Below, in pieces: positions 16,878 through 26,130 of a stretch of DNA of 38,907 bases. The translations under genes and the position numbers were made by a program. Positions within the stretch are counted from its first letter, which is position 1; each line of letters begins with the position of its first letter. The DNA is taken from positions 1-38,907 of the forward strand of contig CANRQC010000002.1 in the NCBI GenBank assembly GCA_947632695.1, written 5' to 3'. This DNA is from an uncultured Oscillospiraceae bacterium. GTDB lineage: Bacteria > Bacillota > Clostridia > Oscillospirales > Oscillospiraceae. The notes below the pieces were generated by a model, which was given only the letters and a program-made list of their open reading frames with translations, was not told the DNA's origin and did no database searches.

Positions 16878-17561
16878 TTACTCCTTTCCCAGCCATTCCA
16901 CTTGGAGCTGGTCATCCAGGTTGGTGACCTTTGCGCACTGGACAAACTCCCGAAGCGAAATCCGATCGTTTAGCTCGTCCAGACTGAGGATGCCGTACTC
17001 CCCGGCGTTCATAACCAGCACCGTCAGGCGGAAGTGGAAGCCGTACTTTGCCAGCGCTGCCGTCAGCCGTTCCACTTGGTCTTTTGATTGGAACTGATCC
17101 TCGCTGACCTCCACGAATATGGCCAGTGGGACCCTGGAATCGGCCAGGTATTCCTCCAGCGTTGCGTCCGCTGGGAGGTCCTCCGACAGCCCCCGCGGGT
17201 TCACCTCGTAGAAGACCCTCCCTTCCCCAAACTCTTGATCGACGTAACTCTGAAATAGATCCAACGTCTCCTGCGCATACTTCACTGCAATATAGTTATC
17301 CCGGAAGACTTCGCCTTCTTCCCGGTAGTTTTCGATTTCCACAAGCACCCTGCCGGTCAGGCTCTCGCAGGTCACCATAAGTTGGTGGGTCCCGCTGTAG
17401 CTTTCCCCCCACGGCGCGGCATACGTAAACGGCTCCCCGTATTTCTTTTCCATGTATTCCAGCGCCGCGTCAGTGACACTCTTATTCTTGTACTTCATAC
17501 AGCCACACACCCCAAACAGAATAAAGATAGAAAGGGAAACGCATAACACTTTTTTCAGCAT
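16878..17561 (-). CDS. Predicted lipoprotein, downstream neighbour of WXG100 genes
   Basis: Signal 'MLKKVLCVSLSIFILFGVCGC' with lipobox; 227 aa. Confidence 0.8.
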   Translation of the reverse strand: MLKKVLCVSLSIFILFGVCGCMKYKNKSVTDAALEYMEKKYGEPFTYAAPWGESYSGTHQLMVTCESLTGRVLVEIENYREEGEVFRDNYIAVKYAQETLDLFQSYVDQEFGEGRVFYEVNPRGLSEDLPADATLEEYLADSRVPLAIFVEVSEDQFQSKDQVERLTAALAKYGFHFRLTVLVMNAGEYGILSLDELNDRISLREFVQCAKVTNLDDQLQVEWLGKE

Positions 17562-17617
17562 ATCGCTCCAACCTCCATCGGGCGCACCCAGTTACTGGGT
17601 GCGCCCGACCTTGAAGT

Positions 17618-17926
17618 TCATTTGAACGCGTCGGCCAGCTGGGTGTTGACCTGCTCGGCCTCTGCGTACTGTTCTGCCACGTTTCTGCGCAGGAATTTGA
17701 CATATTGATCCAGAATGTCATAGTACTGCTGGAAGAACTTGTTTGCGAAGGACTCATAGGAAGCGCGGGTCTCCTCGGCAGCCTGACCGGTCCAATAAGA
17801 CGAGAGGCTGTTGACCGTGGACTTGCTGTCGTTGAGCAGCTGCTGAAGCTCTCGATTGTCGTTTTCAAGTTGTGACGCAATACTCAATACTTGTTCGCTA
17901 TCAACAATAATCTGCGAAGTAGCCAT
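17618..17926 (-). CDS. WXG100-family protein (EsxA-like)
   Basis: 'STVNSLSSYWTGQAAEETRASYESFANKFFQQYYDIL'. Confidence 0.9.
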   Translation of the reverse strand: MATSQIIVDSEQVLSIASQLENDNRELQQLLNDSKSTVNSLSSYWTGQAAEETRASYESFANKFFQQYYDILDQYVKFLRRNVAEQYAEAEQVNTQLADAFK

Positions 17927-17939
17927 TCTTCTTCCTCCT

Positions 17940-18236
17940 TTAGTTGGCCAACTGTTTCACACCGGTGATGTTGTTGTCGCGGATGGCTTCGTAGTTCAGG
18001 GCCTGACGCTCGAGAGCCTGGGCTGCCTGCTCAAGGTGGTCCGCCATTGCCTTCAGATCATTGCAAAAGCCGTTGATCTGTTCCACATACGCCAGGTTGT
18101 CCGCCGCTTTCCATGCTTCGCCCATGGTACTCGCTGCGTTGATCAGGCGATTGTAAACCGTGGTATAATCGCCCGACAGCTTGGAAAAGGTTTGGGACGC
18201 TTTGTGGAGTTCAGGGGGGTCTACTACAAGTTTCAT
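17940..18236 (-). CDS. WXG100-like protein (divergent, WKA instead of WXG)
   Basis: Start MKLVVDPPELHKASQTF (18236); 'MGEAWKAADNLAYVEQINGFCNDL'. Confidence 0.75.
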   Translation of the reverse strand: MKLVVDPPELHKASQTFSKLSGDYTTVYNRLINAASTMGEAWKAADNLAYVEQINGFCNDLKAMADHLEQAAQALERQALNYEAIRDNNITGVKQLAN

Positions 18237-18316
18237 AACTGCATCTCCTTTTCGGTTGCGGCGCCATTCACTGTGCCGTTCCCATAATTTATTTATATAA
18301 CGCCGGAGCATTATAT

Positions 18317-18568
18317 TCAGATAAGTATCAGCTGGGACGCGTTACGGATTCCCGCATCGTATACCGTGCTGTTTAGGTCAAATGGCATCCCGTTGTCCGC
18401 ATTTAGTAGCATGGCGTCCCGGGTGCTCTTGTAGCTGCCGCCGGACAGCGATTCCGCCAGTCGCTCCAGCAGTATTATCACCTCGGAAATCCGTTTCTCC
18501 GCTGGCAGATACACATCGCAGTGTCGTCCGGAGGCTGGAAGAAAAACATCCACTAGGTATTTCTTCAT
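18317..18568 (-). CDS. yukD: YukD/EsaB-like ubiquitin-fold protein
   Basis: 'MKKYLVDVFLPASGRHCDVYLPAEKRISEVIILLERLAESL...NSTVYDAGIRNASQLILI'; next to EssC. Confidence 0.75.
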   Translation of the reverse strand: MKKYLVDVFLPASGRHCDVYLPAEKRISEVIILLERLAESLSGGSYKSTRDAMLLNADNGMPFDLNSTVYDAGIRNASQLILI

Positions 18569-18584
18569 TGCATTCACGCTCCTG

Positions 18585-21500
18585 TCACTGCAATAGCTTG
18601 ACCAACGTTGCTGCGGCGTTTTCAACTGCGAACCCGAAATCAGATTTCAGCTCGCTCCCGTAGTCTCGCGGCTTCCGATTGACATTGATTCGGTACTGGG
18701 AACCGAACCCGTTTCCCACCCAGATACCGCGGCTACCGCTGATATGGGTTTTATACCAGGCCTCCAGCGTAAACGGCGCCAGCGCATTCAGACTCTCCGC
18801 CACAACGAAATAAACCCGATAAGCCGGTTCACATTTCTCCATGGCCAGCTGAAGTCGGTTCAAAGGCGTGTCGTCGTCGGCAGTCTTTTCCTCATCAGCC
18901 TCCGGCCGATACCTTCCCAGGACGGCTTTCAACAGCGATATCGACTGGATCACCACGAATACAGGTTCAAACTCTGGGCGCTGTCTACCTTGATCCAAAG
19001 AGTCCTTGTACAGGTTGTTTCGCTTCAGTACGATGTCGAAAATCTCACGGACGGCATATGCGCACTGAACGGTATCACCGCATACTCTCAGCATATTTCC
19101 GTCCCCATTGACTGTTGATTTTCCAGTCGGGTCCAGTAGAATGGTTCGCACCCCGCATCGGCCAGCGACCAGTACGCTCAATGCATCGGTGAAGCCCTGC
19201 CACTCCTGATTCATCGCTAGGACAAGGCTGACAGGCGTCTGCGTGAAGTCAAACCGGGCAATCTCCAGCGTTTCCTTCTCCACACCGATGGGAAGGGTGT
19301 TCAGACCACCCCGCTCCACAGCCGGCGCCAGGAAGTGCTCTGTCACCTTCTCCGGTAACACCGGAACCCGCGCCGCCGCACAGTCCGTGTACCGCTTTGC
19401 CGCAGCCCTGGCGCATTGCCGGATGAACCGGTAAGGTGTCTCCTCCCTGGTCACCCCTGCAGTCTGAAACTCGAAGAGGCTGTCCTTGTCCAGTCGGAGC
19501 AGACCCCTGCCCTTTAATTTCTCGGGAAATAGTCCTTCTGTTTTCCCCACTACGGTGGAATAGTCATCCGGATTATTTAGCTGAAGGCAGTACAGGCTGT
19601 TAAAGTTCTGGCGGAGACTGAACTTTACGCTGTTCACTCCCGCGCTTGTCAGGATAAAGTAGATTCCATACTTGACGCCCTCGCGAGTCAGGTAATTCAA
19701 ATCTGCTGACTTGTCCTCGAACAGTTCCGTGAACGCCGCATAGTTATTGATCACTACGACCACGCCCGGCTCCGGATTGCTTGCTTCGGCGTTGTACTGG
19801 GCCAAATCGCCGCCAAACCGCGCCAGCATTTTTTTGCGGCTTTCCAGCTTGCCCAGCATCAGCTTGAAGAGGTTATTCACCTTTTCCGTCTCGTAGGACA
19901 GGATTACATCGCCCACGTGAGGAGCCTCAGAGAAAGCGCTGAGCATCTCCGCGCCGAAGTCCAGTAGATATAGGTTGACCTCCCTAGGGCTGTGTTCCGT
20001 GATCAGGGAGTAACACACCGCCTCAATAAACATTTCCTTACCGTTCCCGGCAGATCCATAGACGATCACATTCCCGCCGCTGGTGATGGGTATGCGCAAC
20101 AAGCCTTGCCTCTGGTGCGCCGGATCGTCGTACTCTCCGGCGATGGGCTCCAGCACAAAGGGGTCTCGTTTCAGCCCGGCATTCGAATATTTTGCGGCAA
20201 GTTCATCCACATAGATGTGGGCAGGAATGGGGTCTAGCCACATCTTCCAATGGGCAACGCCCTCGTCTTTGCTGACCTTGCGGATATACTCGGTGAGCAC
20301 GTCCAGCTGCTTCGGCGGGTCCTTGACCGCGGCGAATCGGTCGATGTTGGTCTCGGCAATGACTTGGCCATTGGTGTCGATTACAGATACAGCATCGTCC
20401 CGGTTCTTGATGACCCGGGGGGACGGGTAGTACGGCGCGCCCGCCCAGGCAGACTGGCCAATTTCGAACAGCTCATTGTTACCCACTTGTAGATAGAACC
20501 GTCCCGTGTTTACCAGGTCTGCTGCTTCCGGCCGCCCCAGCATCTCTAGGCTGTCTCCGTTGTCCTGCACCTTCAAGCATACGCGGAACCTGCTGTTGCT
20601 GCGAATCTGATCGTCCACCACACCGCCGGGCTTCTGGGTGGCAAGGATTAGATGAACTCCCAAACTTCGCCCCACACGGGCTGTGCTAGTCAGTTCGGTC
20701 ATGAAATCGGGTTGCTCTTTTTTCAACTCTGCGAATTCATCCGAAATGATAAACAAGTGGGGTAACGGTATCTTTGCCTTTCCCTCCCGGAATAACTTTT
20801 GGTATTTGTAGATGTCGATATTGCTGACATTATACTGCTGCGTCACGTCACGGAAGATACGTTCCCTCCGGTGCAACTCACTGCGCAGGGATGCAAGCGA
20901 ACGTCTGATCCCATTTCCATCTAGGTTTGTGATGACACCAGCGGTGTGAGGAATGTGTTCAAAGGACTTCGCCATTCCGCCACCCTTGTAGTCAATCAGA
21001 ATGAACGCCACCTCGTAAGGATGGTAGTTTACTGCCATGGAGAGGATATAGGAGATGATAAACTCACTCTTGCCAGACCCGGTCATGCCTGCCACCAGAC
21101 CATGTGGGCCGTGGGCCTTCTCGTGAAGGTCTAGCTTGAAAGGCCCCCCATACCGGTCAATGCCAATGACAGCAGCCAGAGACTTCGTGGGGTCGTTGGC
21201 CGACCAGAGATTCACGATGTTCAGATGTTCCACCATGCCGATATCCAGCATCTCAAAAAAGGTGTACATGGGAGGCAACGCATAATTCAAGCCACCGATG
21301 TTGATCTCGGTGTTGGCCAAAATGCGGGTCACTTTCCGAATGTCCAGAGGCTGGGGCGGGTCCAACTGAAAGATGACCGGCTCATTGCTCGTCTCATCAA
21401 TCAACGTTAGGCTGCCAGTGGCATCGCTCCGTACCTCCACAACAGCGGAGCACTCCTTAGGCAGGTCCTGCAGGCGGTCAAACAGAGACAGCACCGAGAA

Positions 21501-23246
21501 GTTTAGATTGTCTTTGTACTCCAGAATGCGGCCCACACATTCCGCCTGAGATGTCAGCCGCTTATCTAGGCAGATCACAACAAAATAGGGTTTTTCCTCT
21601 TGCGCCTTCTGAGTACCCAGGCCCTTTCGGTACTCGATGATCTGGTCCAGGGCAGCAGACAGGCGTTTCACCTCATCGGGATTTGTGGCAATGTAGCGTG
21701 CTGTCCTGTCATGGTCCATCGTGTGGGGTAGCCAGTGGGTGAAGCTGAACTGTTCCGCATCATCGTCGTCATAGATAAGCGCAATCTTGACTTCGTCATA
21801 CCCATGGAGGGACACTATCTGAAGGATTAAGTCTCTGGCATAGGATAGGAGCTGCTGCCGACTGGCATATACGCCGCTGATGAACCGTTCTGCTAGAGAG
21901 AGACACACCGGAACATTGTTGAGCCACCGCTTCATCTCGCCGAATTGGTAGAGCGACTCAGTCAAATTGTCGTCGTCGATGGAGAACCTACGCTCGGGGC
22001 ACCGAATGTCAGCCCTCATGGGCAACCGACCGCTACCAAGGCGGAGGGACAGAAAGTCTGAATGCTTCCCAGTGCGCTCCCACATCAGCGGAGACGGCGA
22101 TAGTATCTTTGCCACACGGTCAGTCAGCGGCATATCGTTGCTCCGCAGGATGTCCTCCTGACGGGCAATCTCTTGCTCCACCTGCTGGTTCATCTGCATC
22201 AGATATGACTTATACATCTCCTGCCGCTTGGCCTCCTGCCGCCGCCGCTGCCGGCGCTGGTAGCTCCGGGTTATAAGAGGCCACATCAACGTGCCCAGAA
22301 GCATGCTGAGGCTCATCACTATGGATGGAATGGCGGAGGTAATGTCTCCACGAGACAGAGCAGTGGTGACAGAATAGAGCCCTGTGGCAATAGATGCCAT
22401 GCCCATGGTCATGGAAGGCCCAATCAGCATAATCATGGGCATCTCGTCCTTATTCTGGTTACTGGGCGGCGCATCAAGCTTCAGCTCATATGTCTCTACG
22501 TCATGCTTGAAGCGGGGCGCACGATAGTAGTAGTCCACCGCCAGATTGTCCTCTTCCTCCTCGCTATGTTCCGCATCCTCTGGGGAGGGAAAGACGGGAG
22601 CATGATACTCTCGCAGGTCGCCGCTTTGAATGGAAACATTCCCATCAGGATGGTTGAGAAACAGATAGCGACTGGTGACCACAATCTGCAGACCCATCAC
22701 ATAGATAACGTCACCATTATTCAACTGCGCTTGCCGAACCGCTTTCCCGTTGACATAGGTGTGGTTGTTACTGACCAGGTCACGCACAGATATAGCCCCG
22801 TTTGATATGGTCAGCTCCGCATGATGGCGGGAAACAAATTCGTTGGTATAGACAATATGGTTATCCCTACTACGGCCAATCGTCAGCTTCACTTGTTTTC
22901 CGGTAAACTCGTATGCGCTATACCGCTTTCTGTCCTCACTAAGCGGTTCAGTATACAAGACAAATTTCAGACTCTGGTCTGCACTTTCGACCCGGTACAG
23001 CTTGAGCGGAGACACCGCGACGCTTTGCATCGCATGGCCGCTGTCGTCCATAACCTTGAACCTGCGATTTGACTTCAGCACCCAGTGGGAATTTTGCTCA
23101 GATTCGAACTCGCGCACCGCCTCCACTGAAACAATCTCTGCCAGTTTACCCGTGCGGTCTCTGCCTCGAATCCAATAGCATCCTGCGCACTTTTTTGGTA
23201 AAACAATACTGTGAAACTCCTTCTGAGAAAGTAACGTTACTTTCAT
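18585..23246 (-). CDS. essC: Type VII secretion FtsK/SpoIIIE-like ATPase EssC with N-terminal FHA
   Basis: ~1553 aa from ATG 23246; FHA 'LTIGRSRDNHIVYTNEFVSRHHAEL', Walker A 'GMTGSGKSE', 'HLFIISDEFAELKKEQPDFM', degenerate second P-loop 'GSAGNGKE'. Confidence 0.95.
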   Translation of the reverse strand: MKVTLLSQKEFHSIVLPKKCAGCYWIRGRDRTGKLAEIVSVEAVREFESEQNSHWVLKSNRRFKVMDDSGHAMQSVAVSPLKLYRVESADQSLKFVLYTEPLSEDRKRYSAYEFTGKQVKLTIGRSRDNHIVYTNEFVSRHHAELTISNGAISVRDLVSNNHTYVNGKAVRQAQLNNGDVIYVMGLQIVVTSRYLFLNHPDGNVSIQSGDLREYHAPVFPSPEDAEHSEEEEDNLAVDYYYRAPRFKHDVETYELKLDAPPSNQNKDEMPMIMLIGPSMTMGMASIATGLYSVTTALSRGDITSAIPSIVMSLSMLLGTLMWPLITRSYQRRQRRRQEAKRQEMYKSYLMQMNQQVEQEIARQEDILRSNDMPLTDRVAKILSPSPLMWERTGKHSDFLSLRLGSGRLPMRADIRCPERRFSIDDDNLTESLYQFGEMKRWLNNVPVCLSLAERFISGVYASRQQLLSYARDLILQIVSLHGYDEVKIALIYDDDDAEQFSFTHWLPHTMDHDRTARYIATNPDEVKRLSAALDQIIEYRKGLGTQKAQEEKPYFVVICLDKRLTSQAECVGRILEYKDNLNFSVLSLFDRLQDLPKECSAVVEVRSDATGSLTLIDETSNEPVIFQLDPPQPLDIRKVTRILANTEINIGGLNYALPPMYTFFEMLDIGMVEHLNIVNLWSANDPTKSLAAVIGIDRYGGPFKLDLHEKAHGPHGLVAGMTGSGKSEFIISYILSMAVNYHPYEVAFILIDYKGGGMAKSFEHIPHTAGVITNLDGNGIRRSLASLRSELHRRERIFRDVTQQYNVSNIDIYKYQKLFREGKAKIPLPHLFIISDEFAELKKEQPDFMTELTSTARVGRSLGVHLILATQKPGGVVDDQIRSNSRFRVCLKVQDNGDSLEMLGRPEAADLVNTGRFYLQVGNNELFEIGQSAWAGAPYYPSPRVIKNRDDAVSVIDTNGQVIAETNIDRFAAVKDPPKQLDVLTEYIRKVSKDEGVAHWKMWLDPIPAHIYVDELAAKYSNAGLKRDPFVLEPIAGEYDDPAHQRQGLLRIPITSGGNVIVYGSAGNGKEMFIEAVCYSLITEHSPREVNLYLLDFGAEMLSAFSEAPHVGDVILSYETEKVNNLFKLMLGKLESRKKMLARFGGDLAQYNAEASNPEPGVVVVINNYAAFTELFEDKSADLNYLTREGVKYGIYFILTSAGVNSVKFSLRQNFNSLYCLQLNNPDDYSTVVGKTEGLFPEKLKGRGLLRLDKDSLFEFQTAGVTREETPYRFIRQCARAAAKRYTDCAAARVPVLPEKVTEHFLAPAVERGGLNTLPIGVEKETLEIARFDFTQTPVSLVLAMNQEWQGFTDALSVLVAGRCGVRTILLDPTGKSTVNGDGNMLRVCGDTVQCAYAVREIFDIVLKRNNLYKDSLDQGRQRPEFEPVFVVIQSISLLKAVLGRYRPEADEEKTADDDTPLNRLQLAMEKCEPAYRVYFVVAESLNALAPFTLEAWYKTHISGSRGIWVGNGFGSQYRINVNRKPRDYGSELKSDFGFAVENAAATLVKLLQ

Positions 23247-23424
23247 CCTATGGATCAACCCTCCCAACCAAATCTTATAGACATACATCTCCATTATCAA
23301 ATATCCAAGACGTACAAATCAGAAGCCAAGAATGGAACAGAAGGTACGCTTTATGTTCAAAGCTGGAAAGCCTTTGCCTCTTATTTTTCGAATAGCTTTC
23401 CTTTATTTTAATGCTATATCCATT

Positions 23425-23868
23425 TTAATTCAAGTGGCAATTGCCACTCAATGCGGAATTTTTAAGAAAAAGCAAGTAACACCATGTTTTGGCGGAGACG
23501 AACGTCGTTTTCTGCAAGGTCTGAATGTAGCTGTCTACTGCGCGGGGCGTGACCGCCTTCACCTCCATATCCCTGATGATGGGGATTATGTAGTTTGCGA
23601 TTAGCGCCGTCTGGCTGTCATACATGGAGACTCCCCACTTCTTTTCCCCGTAGAGGGAAACAAAATCCTTCAGGAACTCCGATATGGTCTGATTGCTCGG
23701 AGGAAGGAAGGTTCCTTGGAACTGTTGGTTCTCCACCTCCGCCTTGCGCTTCAATGCGTCATTGTAGGGGTGGCAGGTCTCCCATTTCTGCTTCGTCTCG
23801 CCTTTCTCGTCAACATAGTTATAGATCGCAGAATTGGCACGGCGTGTTTTTTGCGGTAAGCTCTACAT
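23425..23868 (-). pseudogene. Tyrosine recombinase/integrase remnant (N-terminal part only)
   Basis: Open frame reads 'YNYVDEKGETKQKWETCHPYNDALKRKAEVENQQFQGTFLPPSNQTISEFLKDFVSLYGEKKWGVSMYDSQTALIANYIIPIIRDMEVKAVTPRAVDSYIQTLQKT'; catalytic domain absent. Confidence 0.7.
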
Positions 23869-23995
23869 TCTCAAGAGGGCATCATGCAGTCAATCAGATT
23901 ATAGCTTTGGAAAATCATCGAAACATGGTTTCGATGAAACGGTACTGTTCTTGTGAACGCCCCAATAGGATAACAATTTAATCTGAAATGGGTAT

Positions 23996-24048
23996 TGTTG
24001 GTTTGTCAATGATATGTTACAAAATAGGAAAGTTGGAAAGCACCTGTT
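23996..24048 (+). repeat. Direct repeat copy B
   Basis: TGTTGGTTTGTCAATGATATGTTACAAAATAGGAAAGTTGGAAAGCACCT; see 9251-9303. Confidence 0.8.
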
Positions 24049-24056
24049 TTTGGAAT

Positions 24057-24432
24057 TGCGGACAGAAACTTGGACCAATTACAATAGTCCCAAGCTTGCC
24101 CGATATTCCATCGGGCTCATCCAGCCCAGAGATTCTTTGATTCGCGCCGTGTTATACCATCGGATGTAAGTGTCAAGGCTTGCCATGAAATCCTCAATGT
24201 ATTGGGCGGACGAATAATGAGGTTTACGACGGGACTCAGTGTGAAGTAATCCGGCCGTTACATATTCCCGATACCAACTTCGAAGAGTGTTTGGAGAAGG
24301 ATACCCTAAGGATTTGATTACTTGGTTCTCGCTGAACTTCGACTCAACATAAAGAGTTACAGCTTTCATTGGGTCTTCCCATGAATACATTTTCTCTCGA
24401 TGTCCCTTTCATGGTCCAACTTTTCGTCCGCA
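24057..24432. mobile_element. 376-bp internally deleted IS3-family-like element with 20-bp TIRs
   Basis: TIRs TGCGGACAGAAACTTGGACC (24057-24076) / GGTCCAACTTTTCGTCCGCA (24413-24432), 17/20 match; internal minus ORF 24079-24390 fuses OrfA-like N-terminus to OrfB-like C-terminus ('YIRWYNTARIKESLGWMSPMEYR'). Confidence 0.8.
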
Positions 24433-24439
24433 GCCCCCA

Positions 24440-24468
24440 TTGCCAATAGCCCTTTTTTGGTGTATAAT
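24440..24468 (+). promoter_or_regulatory. Promoter for HNH-like/TM gene
   Basis: TTGCCA-17 bp-TATAAT (24463-24468), starting just outside the IS3-like TIR. Confidence 0.6.
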
Positions 24469-24515
24469 ATTTCTACAATTATTGGCCCGGCGTTATTTGG
24501 AAAGGATTGAGAAGA

Positions 24516-26114
24516 ATGAGCAATTATCTTTCCGAATTGAAAAGCGGCATTGCTCCGAATCCCAATAACAATATATTTTCTGACATTTGGGGAGAGTATG
24601 AGCGAGTAATCCTTCACAGTCTTGTCACTTCTTTCGGGCTGGACTTCCTCGTCCATGATCAACGCGGCGGTGATGTTGATACTGTTCTAGGAGTTCGAGA
24701 GACGGGGACGTTTAAGAATCCTGTCTACGCGCAAAAATATGAGGAGCGTGGTAAGTATTCCGCGCACGATTATCATAGCGACGATTCATACACGAAGATT
24801 ACCGCTGAGGCACGACGGCAGTTCAATGAAACTGGCACTCCGATACAAGATGTATATGCTCCCGGTAATCTTTTGATTTTCAACAAAGCGGTGGGGCCTT
24901 GGCGTAGAGCCTCTTTGGATCATATCATTTCTGCGCATGAAGTTCATGACGATCCTGTCAGAATGCTTGCAGATCTGGATGGCATTTCACTTGCAAATGA
25001 TCCTGAGAATCTTCGTTATACCAGCTTTTCCTTAAATGCAAAAATGTCTGATATGACGATTGACGAGTTCATTGCATGGTGCGATGAGCACCCGGACAAA
25101 GTTAACTGGAACGGTGAAAAAGGCGCTCCATTGCCCGAAGAGGTGAAGAAACGCCTTCGAGAGGAAGATGCACGGGCGCGGGAGCACTACGAGGCCAGAA
25201 TTGCCAAATCCTACTATACCAGCCCTCAGTTTTACGCAGACGCTATTGCCGCAGCCGGAAAGCGCGGACTGGAGATGGGCGCTCGTCAGGCGCTGGGATT
25301 TGTTTTTCTGGAAATCTACTATGCCTGCAAAGAGGAGTTAGGGGCGGTACTTCCCGGCAGCGATTTCAAAGAGTGTTTTGAAGCCATCATCCGGGGCATA
25401 CCAAAAGGATTTAATAATGCGCAGCTTCGTTATAAGGACCTGATGTCTCAGTTTGCACAGGGCTTTTGGGCGGGGGCGCTTGCCAGCCTTACCACTACAC
25501 TTTGCAACATTTTCTTTACCACTGAAAAAAACATGGTCAGGTACATCCGCCAGGGATACGCCGCTGTGGTTCAGGCTGGAAATGTCCTGTTGATTAACCC
25601 AGGCGATCTGCTGCTTGGCGATCAACTGAAAATGACAACGATTATTCTCGGCTCTGGTGCTTCAGTCATTGCAGGGACCGCTGTTGGAGATCTGCTTTCC
25701 ACAATGCCTATCGCGTCTGTCCCTGAAGTTGGTCCCGTAGTGACAACGTTTGTATCTGTCCTCGTCAGCGGCCTGCTGTCCTGTACCATGCTGATTTTGC
25801 TGGATCGTAGCAAGTTGGTAAATACCCTCATCGGGAAAATGAATCAGTACGCCACCGTTGAACACACCATAAAGGAAACCTCGAAGGCATTTGAGAGCAT
25901 GGCGGCTGAGATTGAAGGATACGATTTAGATGCCTTTTCGACTCAGTGTTTGCAGTTCCGTTTAATCGCGGCGAAAATTGGTCAGGCGACCTCGGAAGAG
26001 GAATTGAGCGGCCTGCTTATGGACGCTCTTACCTCCAGTGGGATATGCTTGCCTTGGAATGGAGACTTTGATGATTTTATGAGCAATCCATCCAATCGTC
26101 TCGTGTTTAGTTGA
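24516..26114 (+). CDS. HNH-like domain plus multi-TM membrane protein
   Basis: 'LDHIISAHEVHDDPVRMLADLDGISLANDPENLRYTSFSLNAKM' HNH-like; C-terminal hydrophobic segments ('IILGSGASVIAGTAVGDLL', 'VVTTFVSVLVSGLLSCTMLILL'). Confidence 0.65.
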   Translation: MSNYLSELKSGIAPNPNNNIFSDIWGEYERVILHSLVTSFGLDFLVHDQRGGDVDTVLGVRETGTFKNPVYAQKYEERGKYSAHDYHSDDSYTKITAEARRQFNETGTPIQDVYAPGNLLIFNKAVGPWRRASLDHIISAHEVHDDPVRMLADLDGISLANDPENLRYTSFSLNAKMSDMTIDEFIAWCDEHPDKVNWNGEKGAPLPEEVKKRLREEDARAREHYEARIAKSYYTSPQFYADAIAAAGKRGLEMGARQALGFVFLEIYYACKEELGAVLPGSDFKECFEAIIRGIPKGFNNAQLRYKDLMSQFAQGFWAGALASLTTTLCNIFFTTEKNMVRYIRQGYAAVVQAGNVLLINPGDLLLGDQLKMTTIILGSGASVIAGTAVGDLLSTMPIASVPEVGPVVTTFVSVLVSGLLSCTMLILLDRSKLVNTLIGKMNQYATVEHTIKETSKAFESMAAEIEGYDLDAFSTQCLQFRLIAAKIGQATSEEELSGLLMDALTSSGICLPWNGDFDDFMSNPSNRLVFS

Positions 26115-26130
26115 AGGGAGGCAGAGATTC

